Counted from the stretch's first letter, positions 14,984 through 20,988 are shown. The stretch is DNA of 20,988 bases from VAZQ01 sp036522235 (GCA_036522235.1 DATDGG010000278.1:1-20988); one strand, 5' to 3'. Notes: generated by a model not told the origin, from the letters alone. Translations and numbers: made by a program.

Positions 14984-15370
14984 TCAGTGCCGCTGTGCGA
15001 TCTGGATGAGGTTGCCGCAGGTGTCGCCGAACACTGCGGTGGTGACGGGTCCCATCGCCGCTGGCTTCTGAGTGAAGATCACGCCGAGTTCCACAAGCCG
15101 CTCATATTCCTTCTGCACATCGTCGACGCCGAACGACGTGCAAGGAACGCCGTCGGCGACGAGGGCGGCCTTAAAGGGTTTGGCTGCCGGATGCTGGTCA
15201 GGTTCAAGCAGGAGTTCGACGCCGTCAGGATTTTCAGGCGCCACCAGCGTCAGCCAGCGATGATGGCCCATGGGAATGTCCGTTTTGGGCTTGAAGCCCA
15301 GGATATCCCGATAGAAATGCAATGCTTTTTCCTGATCATCGACGAGCACGCTCGTGAGCACGATGCGCAT
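14984..15370 (-). CDS. VOC (glyoxalase/bleomycin-resistance fold) family protein
   Basis: This 128-residue protein has the vicinal-oxygen-chelate fold. It reads VLTSVLVDDQEKALHFYRDILGF, then HHRWLTLVAPENPDGVELLLEP, then VDDVQKEYERLVELGV, then FGDTCGNLIQIAQ, with the usual beta-alpha-beta-beta-beta order and a metal-ligand-type glutamate (VELLLEP). These proteins bind or modify small electrophiles or antibiotics, and the specific substrate cannot be given. A GGGAG Shine-Dalgarno precedes the ATG at 15370. The start lies inside the end of the arsR-type gene (35-base overlap), so the two form an operon. The gene is intact. Confidence 0.92.
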   Translation of the reverse strand: MRIVLTSVLVDDQEKALHFYRDILGFKPKTDIPMGHHRWLTLVAPENPDGVELLLEPDQHPAAKPFKAALVADGVPCTSFGVDDVQKEYERLVELGVIFTQKPAAMGPVTTAVFGDTCGNLIQIAQRH

Positions 15371-15680
15371 GTGACACACTCCCTTTCCTATCCGGTTTCT
15401 TGAGGTAAGCGCCCAGCCAGACCGCGGAGGCGCGCCGCAGGGGCTCGAGCTCCAGAAAGTGGAATTTGCTTCGCCACTGCCATTCACAGCGCAGCAACCC
15501 CACCTCCTCTAGGACCGCGAGGTGCCGCGATAGCGCCTGCCGCGTCAGGCCGGCGCCGTGCCACTGCGTCATGCGGACGTGCAGCTCAAACAAGGTCTGC
15601 CCGTCCCGTTCTGCCAATTCGTCGATCAAGCGCCGGCGTGTGTTGTCCGCCAGCGCATGAAACAGCCGATCCAAATCCAT
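15336..15680 (-). CDS. ArsR family transcriptional regulator
   Basis: This 114-residue winged-helix repressor starts MDLDRLFHALADNTRRRLIDELAE. It continues with the recognition helix GLTRQALSRHLAVLEEVGLL and the wing CEWQWRSKFHFLELEPL. It lacks the paired cysteines of arsenic-sensing ArsR (a single C at the start of the wing), so it belongs with the ArsR-like regulators that precede VOC or AHSA1 genes. The ATG at 15680 fits the family N-terminus (an ATG at 15710 is in frame but would place the operator inside the gene). The last part overlaps the VOC start by 35 bases, which suggests coupled translation. A dyad just upstream is its probable operator. Confidence 0.9.
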   Translation of the reverse strand: MDLDRLFHALADNTRRRLIDELAERDGQTLFELHVRMTQWHGAGLTRQALSRHLAVLEEVGLLRCEWQWRSKFHFLELEPLRRASAVWLGAYLKKPDRKGSVSHAHRAHERARR

Positions 15681-15706
15681 GATCAGGCATACCGCACTTG
15701 CCACCA

Positions 15707-15730
15707 TCATGCAACAATGTTATTGCATGA
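15707..15730. promoter_or_regulatory. Probable ArsR operator
   Basis: A 24-base dyad has arms TCATGCAA and TTGCATGA (perfect) and inner bases AA/TT that also pair, with one mismatch between them and a TG centre. It lies 27 bases upstream of the ArsR start, the usual place for autoregulation of the ArsR-VOC operon. Confidence 0.7.
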
Positions 15731-15989
15731 GCCCCAATGGGCAGGATCCGGTGGTCCTGAACATCGCCTTCCGCCCGTCGGAATTCGCTGCGGCTAAAAG
15801 CTTGCGCGGCTGGCCGTGGAGCGCCGTAAGTGCCGCCGCGTTCATGGCGATCAGCACTGCGATGCTGGTTTCACAGGATGGATGAGGAGAGGTGTCCCAG
15901 ATCACTCGAAGACTATCGAGGACGAGCGATTGACTCTCCGCCGCCATCCTATCCCCTGCTATCCGAATTACGCCCTTTTCTACGACCCC
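15731..15989. other. Non-coding stretch between the ArsR operator and repeat B
   Basis: About 260 bases hold no recognisable gene. Short open frames on both strands (for example minus 15720-15947) have no family motif. The stretch ends at the core of repeat B. Beyond repeat B, 16191-16330 is also without a recognisable gene up to the stop of the MFS gene. Confidence 0.5.
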
Positions 15990-16190
15990 TCACCCCCACT
16001 CGATGATTTTAGATCATGGTATCGCGCTGATTTTTCAGCGCAAATTTTCTCCAACGATGCTCGAAATCCGAACAACGAGCCGTCAAAATTTTTCGCTTAT
16101 GATTTCAAAGCAAAATTCGCGCGATTCGAATTCAGCGACGTTTCAGCGTCTATCGACAACGATCGGTCGATTTTTCGCGCCATCGGCCAT
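15990..16190 (-). repeat. guaA-tail/att-like repeat, copy B
   Basis: The core is TCACCCCCACTCGAT at 15990-16004. On the minus strand it ends I-I-E-W-G-stop, one substitution from the GMP synthase tail. About 185 bases of AT-richer sequence follow and align in order with copy C (CATGGTATCG, TTTTCAGCGCAAA, TGATTTCAAAG, TTTCAGCGTCTATCG, CGATCGGTCGATTTTT). B matches C at offset 3152 at the start, with a few small gaps. Inside it GCGCTGA-TTTT-TCAGCGC (16024-16041) is a perfect 7-bp hairpin not conserved in A or C. The MFS gene ends 140 bases further on. Confidence 0.85.
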
Positions 16191-16330
16191 GTGGCGCGTT
16201 GCGCGCCGGTGCGAGAAAATACCGTCAGCACGCCTCGGAGCCGTCTCTCTCGCTCTTGGGGTGCCACTTGAATCGGTCTCGGGAGGTTATATACAGAACC
16301 GTACCCTCGCGATCGCACGTAAGACGTCAC

Positions 16331-17863
16331 CTAGCTATGCGACCTGCGTGTATTGAAGATCGTCACCGCCACCATCGCGGTCACGATAGTGATGCCCGCG
16401 CTGGCGATGAAGGCTAAACCGGTTGCGCTTGTATAAGCGTGCTGCGCAGCCGAAAGTAAGTCCGACCCGCCGGCTACGCGTGTCGCAACCGTGCTCGCGG
16501 CGCCTATTCCTCGCAACGCAGTTTCAGCGGTGCGAGCGGGAATGTTATCCGGCATCGCTGAGACGAGCGCATGTCGATAGACAAAAGTCGTAAGACTACC
16601 CAGCAAGGCAATGCCCAGTGCGCCGCCGAACTCCGAGACGGTCTCAGACAGAGCTGACGCCGCGCCGGATTGGTCTTCGGGTGCGGAGCTGACAACGAAG
16701 TCGGCGACGATGGCGGTTCCGGGCGCTGATCCGACCGCAAACATCGTATTTCCGAGGGTGATCAGGATCAGGCTGTGAGCCTCGACGGCATGGGCCATCA
16801 ACACGAGACCGGCAGCCCCGAGCAGCAAGCCGGCGCCGAGCACGAGCGCCGGTCGCAGCACCTTCAGCAGAGCCGATGTGAGGAGAGAACCTACGACGAA
16901 GCCGAGGCCTGGAGGAACACCCCATAGCCCAGCCTCGAGCGGTGTGAGATCCAGCACGAGCTGTAGGTACTGCGCCACCAGCAGCAGGATGCCGAAGCCG
17001 ACCAGGAAGTCGAGCGCATTGATGGAGAGAGCCACGGACAGCGCCGGCAGCCTGAAAAGGCGCAGGTCGAGCAACGGGTCATCCAGCGTAAGTTGGCGCT
17101 GGACGAACACGACGCCGCAAATCACACCTGCGACTGCGGCGAGCCCGGCAAGTCGGGCATCGCCTCCCTCCGCCATTTGCTTGATGGCGAAGATGATCGG
17201 CAGCACAGTCGCGAGGGTCAGGATGGCGCTGAAGATGTCGATCCGACCATCCTTCGCACGGCGATGCTCGGGAAGCAGTCTTGGACCGACGATCAGCAAT
17301 ATGACCATGATCGGGATCGGAGCGAGGAACACGGCCCCCCACCAAAAGTGAGTGATGAGAATTCCGCCCACCACGGGCCCGATCGCACCGCCGAAGGAAA
17401 AGCTCGAGACCCAGACGCTCACGGCGAACGTCTTCTCCCGTTCGTCGCGAAACATGTTGCTGATGAGCGAGAGGGTGGACGGCGCCATTGTCGCGCCGGC
17501 GATCCCTAGCAGCCCGCGCGCCACGATAAGCATCTGCGCGGTTCTGGAGAAAGCCGCCATAAAAGACACCACTCCGAATGCGGCCGAGCCGATCAACAGC
17601 AGCTTCCGGCGGCCGATACGGTCTCCAAGCGTGCCCATAATCAGGAGCGCGCCAGCGGCGAGAAATCCGTAGATGTCCACGATCCACAGGAGTTGCGCCG
17701 CCGTCGGCGTCAGATCAGTCGTTAGGGCCGGGATCGCCAGGTTAAGAACCGTCAGATCCATCGCGTAGAGAACACACGGCAACGCGAGCACGGCGAGTCC
17801 GACCCACTCGCGGCGCGTCGCCTTGCCGCTCGACGCGTTCGCAGCACCTTGCTGAGTGAGCAT
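16331..17863 (-). CDS. MFS drug efflux transporter, DHA2 (EmrB/QacA/SmvA) type
   Basis: This 510-residue inner-membrane transporter has roughly 14 hydrophobic segments. The first is VLALPCVLYAMDLTVLNLAIPAL, the D-x-T-(I/V)-(L/V)-N-(I/L)-A signature of the DHA2 family. The loop 2-3 motif A is GDRIGRRKLLL, and a motif C-like stretch is SFGGAIGPVVGGIL. Such pumps export cationic drugs, dyes or biocides by proton antiport; the substrate is unknown. No frameshift is visible. It begins 31 bases after the stop of the DUF417 gene and shares its promoter, divergent from marR, which makes MarR the expected repressor. The Shine-Dalgarno is weak. The gene ends 140 bases from repeat B. Confidence 0.93.
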   Translation of the reverse strand: MLTQQGAANASSGKATRREWVGLAVLALPCVLYAMDLTVLNLAIPALTTDLTPTAAQLLWIVDIYGFLAAGALLIMGTLGDRIGRRKLLLIGSAAFGVVSFMAAFSRTAQMLIVARGLLGIAGATMAPSTLSLISNMFRDEREKTFAVSVWVSSFSFGGAIGPVVGGILITHFWWGAVFLAPIPIMVILLIVGPRLLPEHRRAKDGRIDIFSAILTLATVLPIIFAIKQMAEGGDARLAGLAAVAGVICGVVFVQRQLTLDDPLLDLRLFRLPALSVALSINALDFLVGFGILLLVAQYLQLVLDLTPLEAGLWGVPPGLGFVVGSLLTSALLKVLRPALVLGAGLLLGAAGLVLMAHAVEAHSLILITLGNTMFAVGSAPGTAIVADFVVSSAPEDQSGAASALSETVSEFGGALGIALLGSLTTFVYRHALVSAMPDNIPARTAETALRGIGAASTVATRVAGGSDLLSAAQHAYTSATGLAFIASAGITIVTAMVAVTIFNTRRSHS

Positions 17864-17894
17864 CTGAGTCCCCTGGCGAACGGAAGCGCTAACG

Positions 17895-18371
17895 TTATGA
17901 GAGCGCCGGGGATGGGTGGCCTGCGAAGGCCTTGCCAGGGTGCGCCGTCGACCGTTCTGCCGCCAAGGCCTCGCCGGCCGACCACAGGGCGACGCCCAGC
18001 AGGGTCACGTCCTTGACGATAAAGGCGCCGAGCGCGGGATCCAGACCCGGCGTGGTGACGAGGAAGCTCAACGTGACGACCAAGGAGGCCGCAATACCGA
18101 AGCTGCCGATGGCGCAGAGGCGCGGTGCAAAAAACCGGGAGGCCATCATCATCGCGAGCACGATCTCGACGACGCCAATGATGTCGGACGAAAGCTGCTG
18201 GTCGAACAGCCGCGGGAGCCAGAAAAGGAACGGGCTGTGAATGAGCAACGGATGGACAGCGATCGCCTCCGCGGCGGTGAACTTCACCAGTCCAAACCCG
18301 AGGAAGAACAGAACGACGCTGTAACGGGCGATCCCCTTTCCCAGAAGCTGGCTCGATTTCGATAGCGACAT
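17895..18371 (-). CDS. DUF417 (YkgB/RclC-like) inner-membrane protein
   Basis: This 158-residue protein has about four membrane segments. It begins MSLSKSSQLLGKGIARYSVVLFF, then GLVKFTAAEAIAVHPLLIHSPFLFW (the K-F-T-x-x-E-A-x-x-I-x-P motif of DUF417), then IGVVEIVLAMMMASRFF, IAASLVVTLSFLVTTPG and FIVKDVTLLGVALW. E. coli RclC of this family is part of a reactive-chlorine defence locus; a similar oxidative-stress role here is inference. ATG at 18371 has an AGGAGA Shine-Dalgarno 9 bases upstream. It is the first gene of a two-gene operon with the MFS pump. The frame continues upstream to 18554 only through the promoter region. A C-terminal tail rich in Ala/His/Pro may be extra. Confidence 0.88.
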   Translation of the reverse strand: MSLSKSSQLLGKGIARYSVVLFFLGFGLVKFTAAEAIAVHPLLIHSPFLFWLPRLFDQQLSSDIIGVVEIVLAMMMASRFFAPRLCAIGSFGIAASLVVTLSFLVTTPGLDPALGAFIVKDVTLLGVALWSAGEALAAERSTAHPGKAFAGHPSPALS

Positions 18372-18385
18372 AACGCAATCTCCTC

Positions 18386-18414
18386 TTGATATGTGCGTGC
18401 AACACGCACATAAT
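18386..18414 (+). promoter_or_regulatory. Predicted marR promoter
   Basis: TTGATA (18386-18391), a 17-base spacer and CATAAT (18409-18414) resemble a sigma70-type promoter reading towards marR. The spacer is occupied by the palindrome at 18390-18412, so a bound repressor would block it. Confidence 0.55.
18390..18412. promoter_or_regulatory. MarR operator (perfect dyad)
   Basis: The arm TATGTGCGTG, a 3-base spacer CAA, and the exact reverse complement CACGCACATA form a perfect 10+10 dyad of the size typical for MarR sites. It lies 19 bases upstream of the DUF417 start and 54 bases upstream of marR, across the overlapping divergent promoters. Confidence 0.8.
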
Positions 18415-18440
18415 GAGCATAGGAAGCACGTGGCTGTCAA
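18410..18440 (-). promoter_or_regulatory. Predicted promoter of the DUF417-MFS operon
   Basis: On the minus strand a consensus -35 TTGACA (18435-18440) is followed, after a long 19-base spacer, by CATTAT (18410-18415). This -10 overlaps the -10 of the marR promoter and the edge of the MarR dyad. The long spacer lowers confidence; CTCATT at 17 bases is the alternative. Confidence 0.4.
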
Positions 18441-18465
18441 CTCCGTTTCGTGAAGGTCATTTCGG

Positions 18466-18987
18466 ATGCCCCGACTGAGAACCGCCAACATGCTCGCCGC
18501 ATTCGCGGGCGAGATCACCGAACGTGTCGGGACGGCGATCAAGAGCCATCCCAATCAGACCGATTCCGCCTCGGCGGCGCTCAACATCATTGGCTTTTGG
18601 GACGGCATCACGAACGCCCAGCTCGCGCGCGCTCTCAAGCTATCCCACACCGCGACCGTCCGCTTGGTCGACAAACTAGAGGCGCAAGGCTTAGTCGAGG
18701 CCCGCGGCGGGAACGACAAGCGCGCCACGCACCTCGACCTCACTCCGGCCGGACGGGACGCCGTGCTCCCGATGCTGGCGGCCCGATGTGCTGCAGTCGA
18801 ACGCTACCTCACCATCCTGACATCGGCCGAAGAACAGCAACTGTCCGCGCTGCTCGAGAAGCTCATGCAGCCTCTCGGGACCGACGCATATAGCGTCTGC
18901 CATTTTTGCCGGCTCTGCGACCTCGCGACTTGCCCTGCCGACCAATGCCCCATGCACGCGCACGAGGACACCTGGCCACAGGTTTAA
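18466..18987 (+). CDS. MarR family regulator with C-terminal cysteine cluster
   Basis: This 173-residue MarR-type regulator has a winged helix-turn-helix at about residues 49-97: ITNAQLARALKLSHTATVRL, then VDKLEAQGLVEARGG, then the wing NDKRATHLDLTPAGR. After the dimerisation helices it ends in an unusual cysteine-rich tail, C145-x2-C148-x2-C151-x4-C156-x4-C161-P-M-H. Five cysteines in 17 residues could bind a metal or iron-sulfur cluster or act as a redox switch. It is divergent from DUF417-MFS, with a perfect dyad between them, so it very likely represses that operon and itself. ATG at 18466 has a weak GAAGG Shine-Dalgarno. About 150 bases after it, up to repeat C, hold no recognisable gene. 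Confidence 0.9.
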   Translation: MPRLRTANMLAAFAGEITERVGTAIKSHPNQTDSASAALNIIGFWDGITNAQLARALKLSHTATVRLVDKLEAQGLVEARGGNDKRATHLDLTPAGRDAVLPMLAARCAAVERYLTILTSAEEQQLSALLEKLMQPLGTDAYSVCHFCRLCDLATCPADQCPMHAHEDTWPQV

Positions 18988-19141
18988 ACAAGTGGCCTGC
19001 ATCCCTCTGTCCTATTCTTATCCAGTTCGCCCCTACGGCCACATCGAACGTCGCCAGGCTAGCGTTGCTTCTCAGCGATTGCTTTCTATCGGGAAGCTAT
19101 CGCCGCATAGAGGTCGTTGTCTCTGCGCTCCGTTGGATTGG

Positions 19142-19344
19142 TCACTCCCACTCGATCGTTCTGAGGCATGATAACGTCTTGATTTGCCAGCACAAAGTTT
19201 TTCTGCACCTCTCAAAGAACCGTATCCCCGATCCGTCAGAAAATCGCGCCCTTGAATTCAAAGGGGAATTTCGTCGATTCGGAATTTGCTCGGTTTCAAC
19301 GACTATCGGCACCAATCGGGCGATTTTTTTCTCTGATGGCCGCC
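19142..19344 (-). repeat. guaA-tail/att-like repeat, copy C (best preserved)
   Basis: The core TCACTCCCACTCGAT at 19142-19156 reads on the minus strand T-I-E-W-E-stop, identical to the last residues of GMP synthase, but the sequence before it does not encode GuaA. About 185 bases of AT-richer sequence follow and align with copy B (CATGATAACG, TTGATTTGCCAGCACAAA, CCGATCCGTC, TTGAATTCAAAG, TCGATTCGGAATT, CGACTATCGG, TCGGGCGATTTTTTT). CCGATCCGTC is shared exactly with copy A. The copy lies between marR and the broken VOC gene, with no other gene in 18988-19406. Confidence 0.85.
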
Positions 19345-19406
19345 AAGGCATCGACGCGGCAGCTCCCAAGAAAGACCGTCACGAGGCTATCCACGACAGA
19401 ATCACA

Positions 19407-19822
19407 TCAAGCGGGACGCACCTCTTCGCCAAGCTTTAGGATACCTCTTCGGCAATCCCTCCAGAGCACACCCGACGGATCGATCACGCTCGCGACCACA
19501 CCCCAGTGTTCCAATTGTGGCGCGCTCGGATTCTTGACTCCGTTCGAGACGGAAGGTCGAGCGACACAATGTGCTTCCACCACAGTTCCAGGTCGGAGAC
19601 CGACATGTGCATCACGAAGTTATCGGCCCACTGCTGGACGCAGTAGCCTTGGAGAATAAAGGCGTACGCCCCGAGATGCATCTCGACGAGGTTGTCGGTC
19701 AGCTGTCGGGGCTGGAAACCAAGGTCCACATAGAACCGCTTGCTGATCTCAAAAGCCTTGGCTGGCACTATCGGTCGCATCGATCTGACCGTTTGTGCCA
19801 AGTCCATCACGCCATTCAACAT
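19407..19822 (-). pseudogene. VOC family protein gene with 1-base deletion
   Basis: From ATG 19822 (or 19807, MDLAQTVRSMRP) the minus-strand frame encodes a VOC protein: KAFEISKRFYVDLGFQPRQL, then LGAYAFILQGYCVQQWADNF, then VSDLELWWKHIVSLDLPSR. After R the frame turns into TESRIRARHNW and stops at 19484. The next frame instead gives GVKNPSAPQLEHWGVV, then IDPSGVLWRDCRRG and LKLGEEVRPA to a TGA at 19407-19409. This is the proper VOC C-terminus. Adding one base (CGA-tAC-GGA-GTC, near 19547) joins the two as S-R-Y-G-V-K. The start overlaps the end of the MerR remnant by 7 bases, an operon arrangement. The 3' end lies about 60 bases from repeat C. Confidence 0.8.
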
Positions 19823-20110
19823 GTCACCTCGCTCGCAACCGCGACTTCACACAGCCTCGCCAATAAAGTTTCGATGAGCGGGCGCTCCGGCAGCGTGCCG
19901 TCGCCGCATTGCGCCACGACGTCCTTCAACACTCGTTCCATGCGCTTCAGGTCAGCGATCTTCGCCCGTATGTCCGCGAGATGGACGGCAGCAACGTCTC
20001 TTGCCTCAGCGCCGGTCACGCTCATCGACGAGGCGCAGCAGCCCGCGGATTTCCTCGAGCGAGAAGCCGAGTTCGCGAGCGCGCAAGACGCTCGAGACGG
20101 TCACCACGAT
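19816..20110 (-). pseudogene. MerR family regulator remnant: 5' deletion and frameshift
   Basis: Two frames hold pieces of a MerR regulator of the CadR/HmrR type. LRARELGFSLEEIRGLLRLV at about 20086-20020 ends in a TGA at 20006-20008. A second frame from 20025 gives EARDVAAVHLADIRAKIADL, then KRMERVLKDVVAQCGDG, ending at 19816. They are one reading frame apart with the break near 20009-20020. The N-terminal DNA-binding helix-turn-helix is missing, because only 56 bases separate the recognisable part from the stop of the oxidoreductase gene, so it cannot work as a repressor. It was probably the regulator of the adjacent VOC and oxidoreductase genes. Confidence 0.75.
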
Positions 20111-20166
20111 CCAAAAGGCGACGATGACCCACGAGGAGGGCAGAACCGCCCGCCGTCCCCGAGTCC

Positions 20167-20988
20167 TCACGGACGAACGCGGATGATCGTCTTCCCCTTG
20201 CGTCGCTCGGTCGGGTTTAAGGCGGCGACGGCATCGTCGAGGGTCGAGACGTTGCCGATGTTCGTCCGCAGTCGTCCGTCCCGCACCCGCTGGACGATCT
20301 CACTCAGTTGGGCGCGATCGGTCTCGACAACGAAGTCGACCGCCAGGCCGTCGTCGGGCCGCGGCACGGGCGGCCCGACGACGGACACCATTGTTCCTCC
20401 GGCTCGAATCAGGCGTGCGGACCGCTTGCCGATGTCGCCGCCGATGACATCGAACACCAGATCGATTGCGCCGACGTCTTTGAGGACATCGTTGTCGAGG
20501 TCGACAAACTCCTGCGCGCCGAAGTCGAGCGCCTTCTGGCGGTCGGCGGCACGTCCGGTGCCGATTACGTAGGCGCCGGCCTCGCGTGCGAGCTGCGTCA
20601 CCATCGAACCGACTGCGCCGGCCGCGCCGTGCGCGAGGACGCTCTGCCCCGCCTGAAGGCGGCCGTGCTGCAACAGTCCCTGCCACGCGGTGAGGCCCGA
20701 GATCGGCAGGCTCGCGCCCACCGTGAAATCGACGTCGCCCGGCAGCGGCGCGAGATCGCGTGCCTCGACGGCCGCGTACCCCGCCAGGGTGCCGTCGCGA
20801 TACCAGTCCGTGAGGCCGAACACCCGCTGTCCCACCGACAGCCCCGTCGTGCCATAGCCGAGGGCGGTGACCACTCCGGCCAGCTCGTGCCCGGGGATCG
20901 ACGGCGTTCGGTCGCGGTCGAGCCGATCAGTCCAGGTCGAGGGCCACGCCAGCTCAGTCGGGACGAATCCCGACGCATGAACCTGAAC
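20167..20988 (-). CDS. NADPH:quinone oxidoreductase-like (MDR family), 5' end beyond window
   Basis: The frame is open from the right edge to a TGA at 20167, giving about 273 residues without the start. From the edge it reads VQVHASGFVPTELAWPSTW, then IPGHELAGVV (the catalytic-domain motif without zinc-binding cysteines), then AWQGLLQHGRLQAGQSVLAHG and GAAGAVGSMVTQLAREAGA (the Rossmann NADPH motif), then GGDIGKRSARLIRAGGTMVSV, and ends GKTIIRV. This is the zinc-independent medium-chain dehydrogenase group that reduces quinones or enones. An internal GTG at 20874 is not the start, because homology continues upstream. No frameshift is visible. It is next to a MerR remnant on the same strand, which presumably followed it. 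Confidence 0.92.
   Translation of the reverse strand, partial: VQVHASGFVPTELAWPSTWTDRLDRDRTPSIPGHELAGVVTALGYGTTGLSVGQRVFGLTDWYRDGTLAGYAAVEARDLAPLPGDVDFTVGASLPISGLTAWQGLLQHGRLQAGQSVLAHGAAGAVGSMVTQLAREAGAYVIGTGRAADRQKALDFGAQEFVDLDNDVLKDVGAIDLVFDVIGGDIGKRSARLIRAGGTMVSVVGPPVPRPDDGLAVDFVVETDRAQLSEIVQRVRDGRLRTNIGNVSTLDDAVAALNPTERRKGKTIIRVRP

Noticed and set aside
15816..16356. Several small open frames in and around repeat B
   Set aside because: They run through the repeat, which aligns with copy C without keeping a reading frame, so they are not genes.
19142..19369. Minus-strand frame ending TIEWE as a guaA gene fragment with coding function
   Set aside because: Only the last five residues match GMP synthase. 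The preceding sequence is not GuaA and belongs to the AT-rich repeat tail, so it is treated as an attachment-site remnant.
20006..20166. Intact MerR helix-turn-helix upstream of the MerR remnant
   Set aside because: No frame between the remnant and the oxidoreductase stop encodes a recognisable N-terminal DNA-binding domain.
1..20988. tRNA, rRNA, CRISPR arrays, transposases, integrases or phage genes
   Set aside because: Both strands were read for cloverleaf-like sequences, regularly spaced repeats and recombinase motifs. None was found, although a small RNA could be missed by eye.

Overview
The window looks like chromosomal DNA of a GC-rich alphaproteobacterium, most likely of the Rhizobiales (Bradyrhizobium/Rhodopseudomonas type). 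This rests on codon use, gene families and a repeat that resembles the 3' end of guaA. It is an inference from reading, not a database result.

Left part (1-4.7 kb): a tightly coupled minus-strand operon, read SWIM zinc-finger protein > DUF5691 protein > MoxR-type AAA ATPase > DUF5682 protein (cut by the window edge). Two of the three junctions overlap. Next comes an ArsC/Spx-like reductase (4.7-5.1 kb).

Middle part (5.1-11.3 kb): small accessory genes. They are a remnant of a short-chain dehydrogenase, a DUF899-DUF2182 pair facing a HTH regulator plus beta-propeller pair, an aldo/keto reductase, an isoprenylcysteine-methyltransferase-like membrane protein and a DUF6151 (GFA-like) protein.

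Right part (11.3-21 kb): a mosaic of regulator-plus-detoxification units, punctuated by three direct copies (A ~11.30 kb, B ~15.99 kb, C ~19.14 kb) of a previously unexplained repeat. Each copy begins with a 10-base core, CCCACTCGAT. On the minus strand this core reads like the last codons of guaA (IEWE-stop), a known integration hotspot. In B and C the core is followed by about 200 bp of AT-richer related sequence; in A only about 100 bp is recognisable. The copies divide the region into unit A-B (FAD monooxygenase pseudogene, LysR, broken MmcQ/YjbR gene, VOC-ArsR pair), unit B-C (DUF417 protein and DHA2-type MFS pump facing a cysteine-rich MarR) and a unit right of C (broken VOC gene, truncated MerR gene, NADPH:quinone oxidoreductase-like gene running off the edge). 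No integrase is in the window. The best reading is a tandem array of guaA-targeted integrative units, the oldest at A and the youngest at C.

Four genes inside the array are broken: one-base deletions in the FAD monooxygenase and VOC genes, a CAA-to-TAA nonsense change in MmcQ, and a frameshift plus 5' deletion in merR. Several operators are visible as dyads, best of all a perfect one between marR and the DUF417-MFS operon that lies over overlapping divergent promoters.
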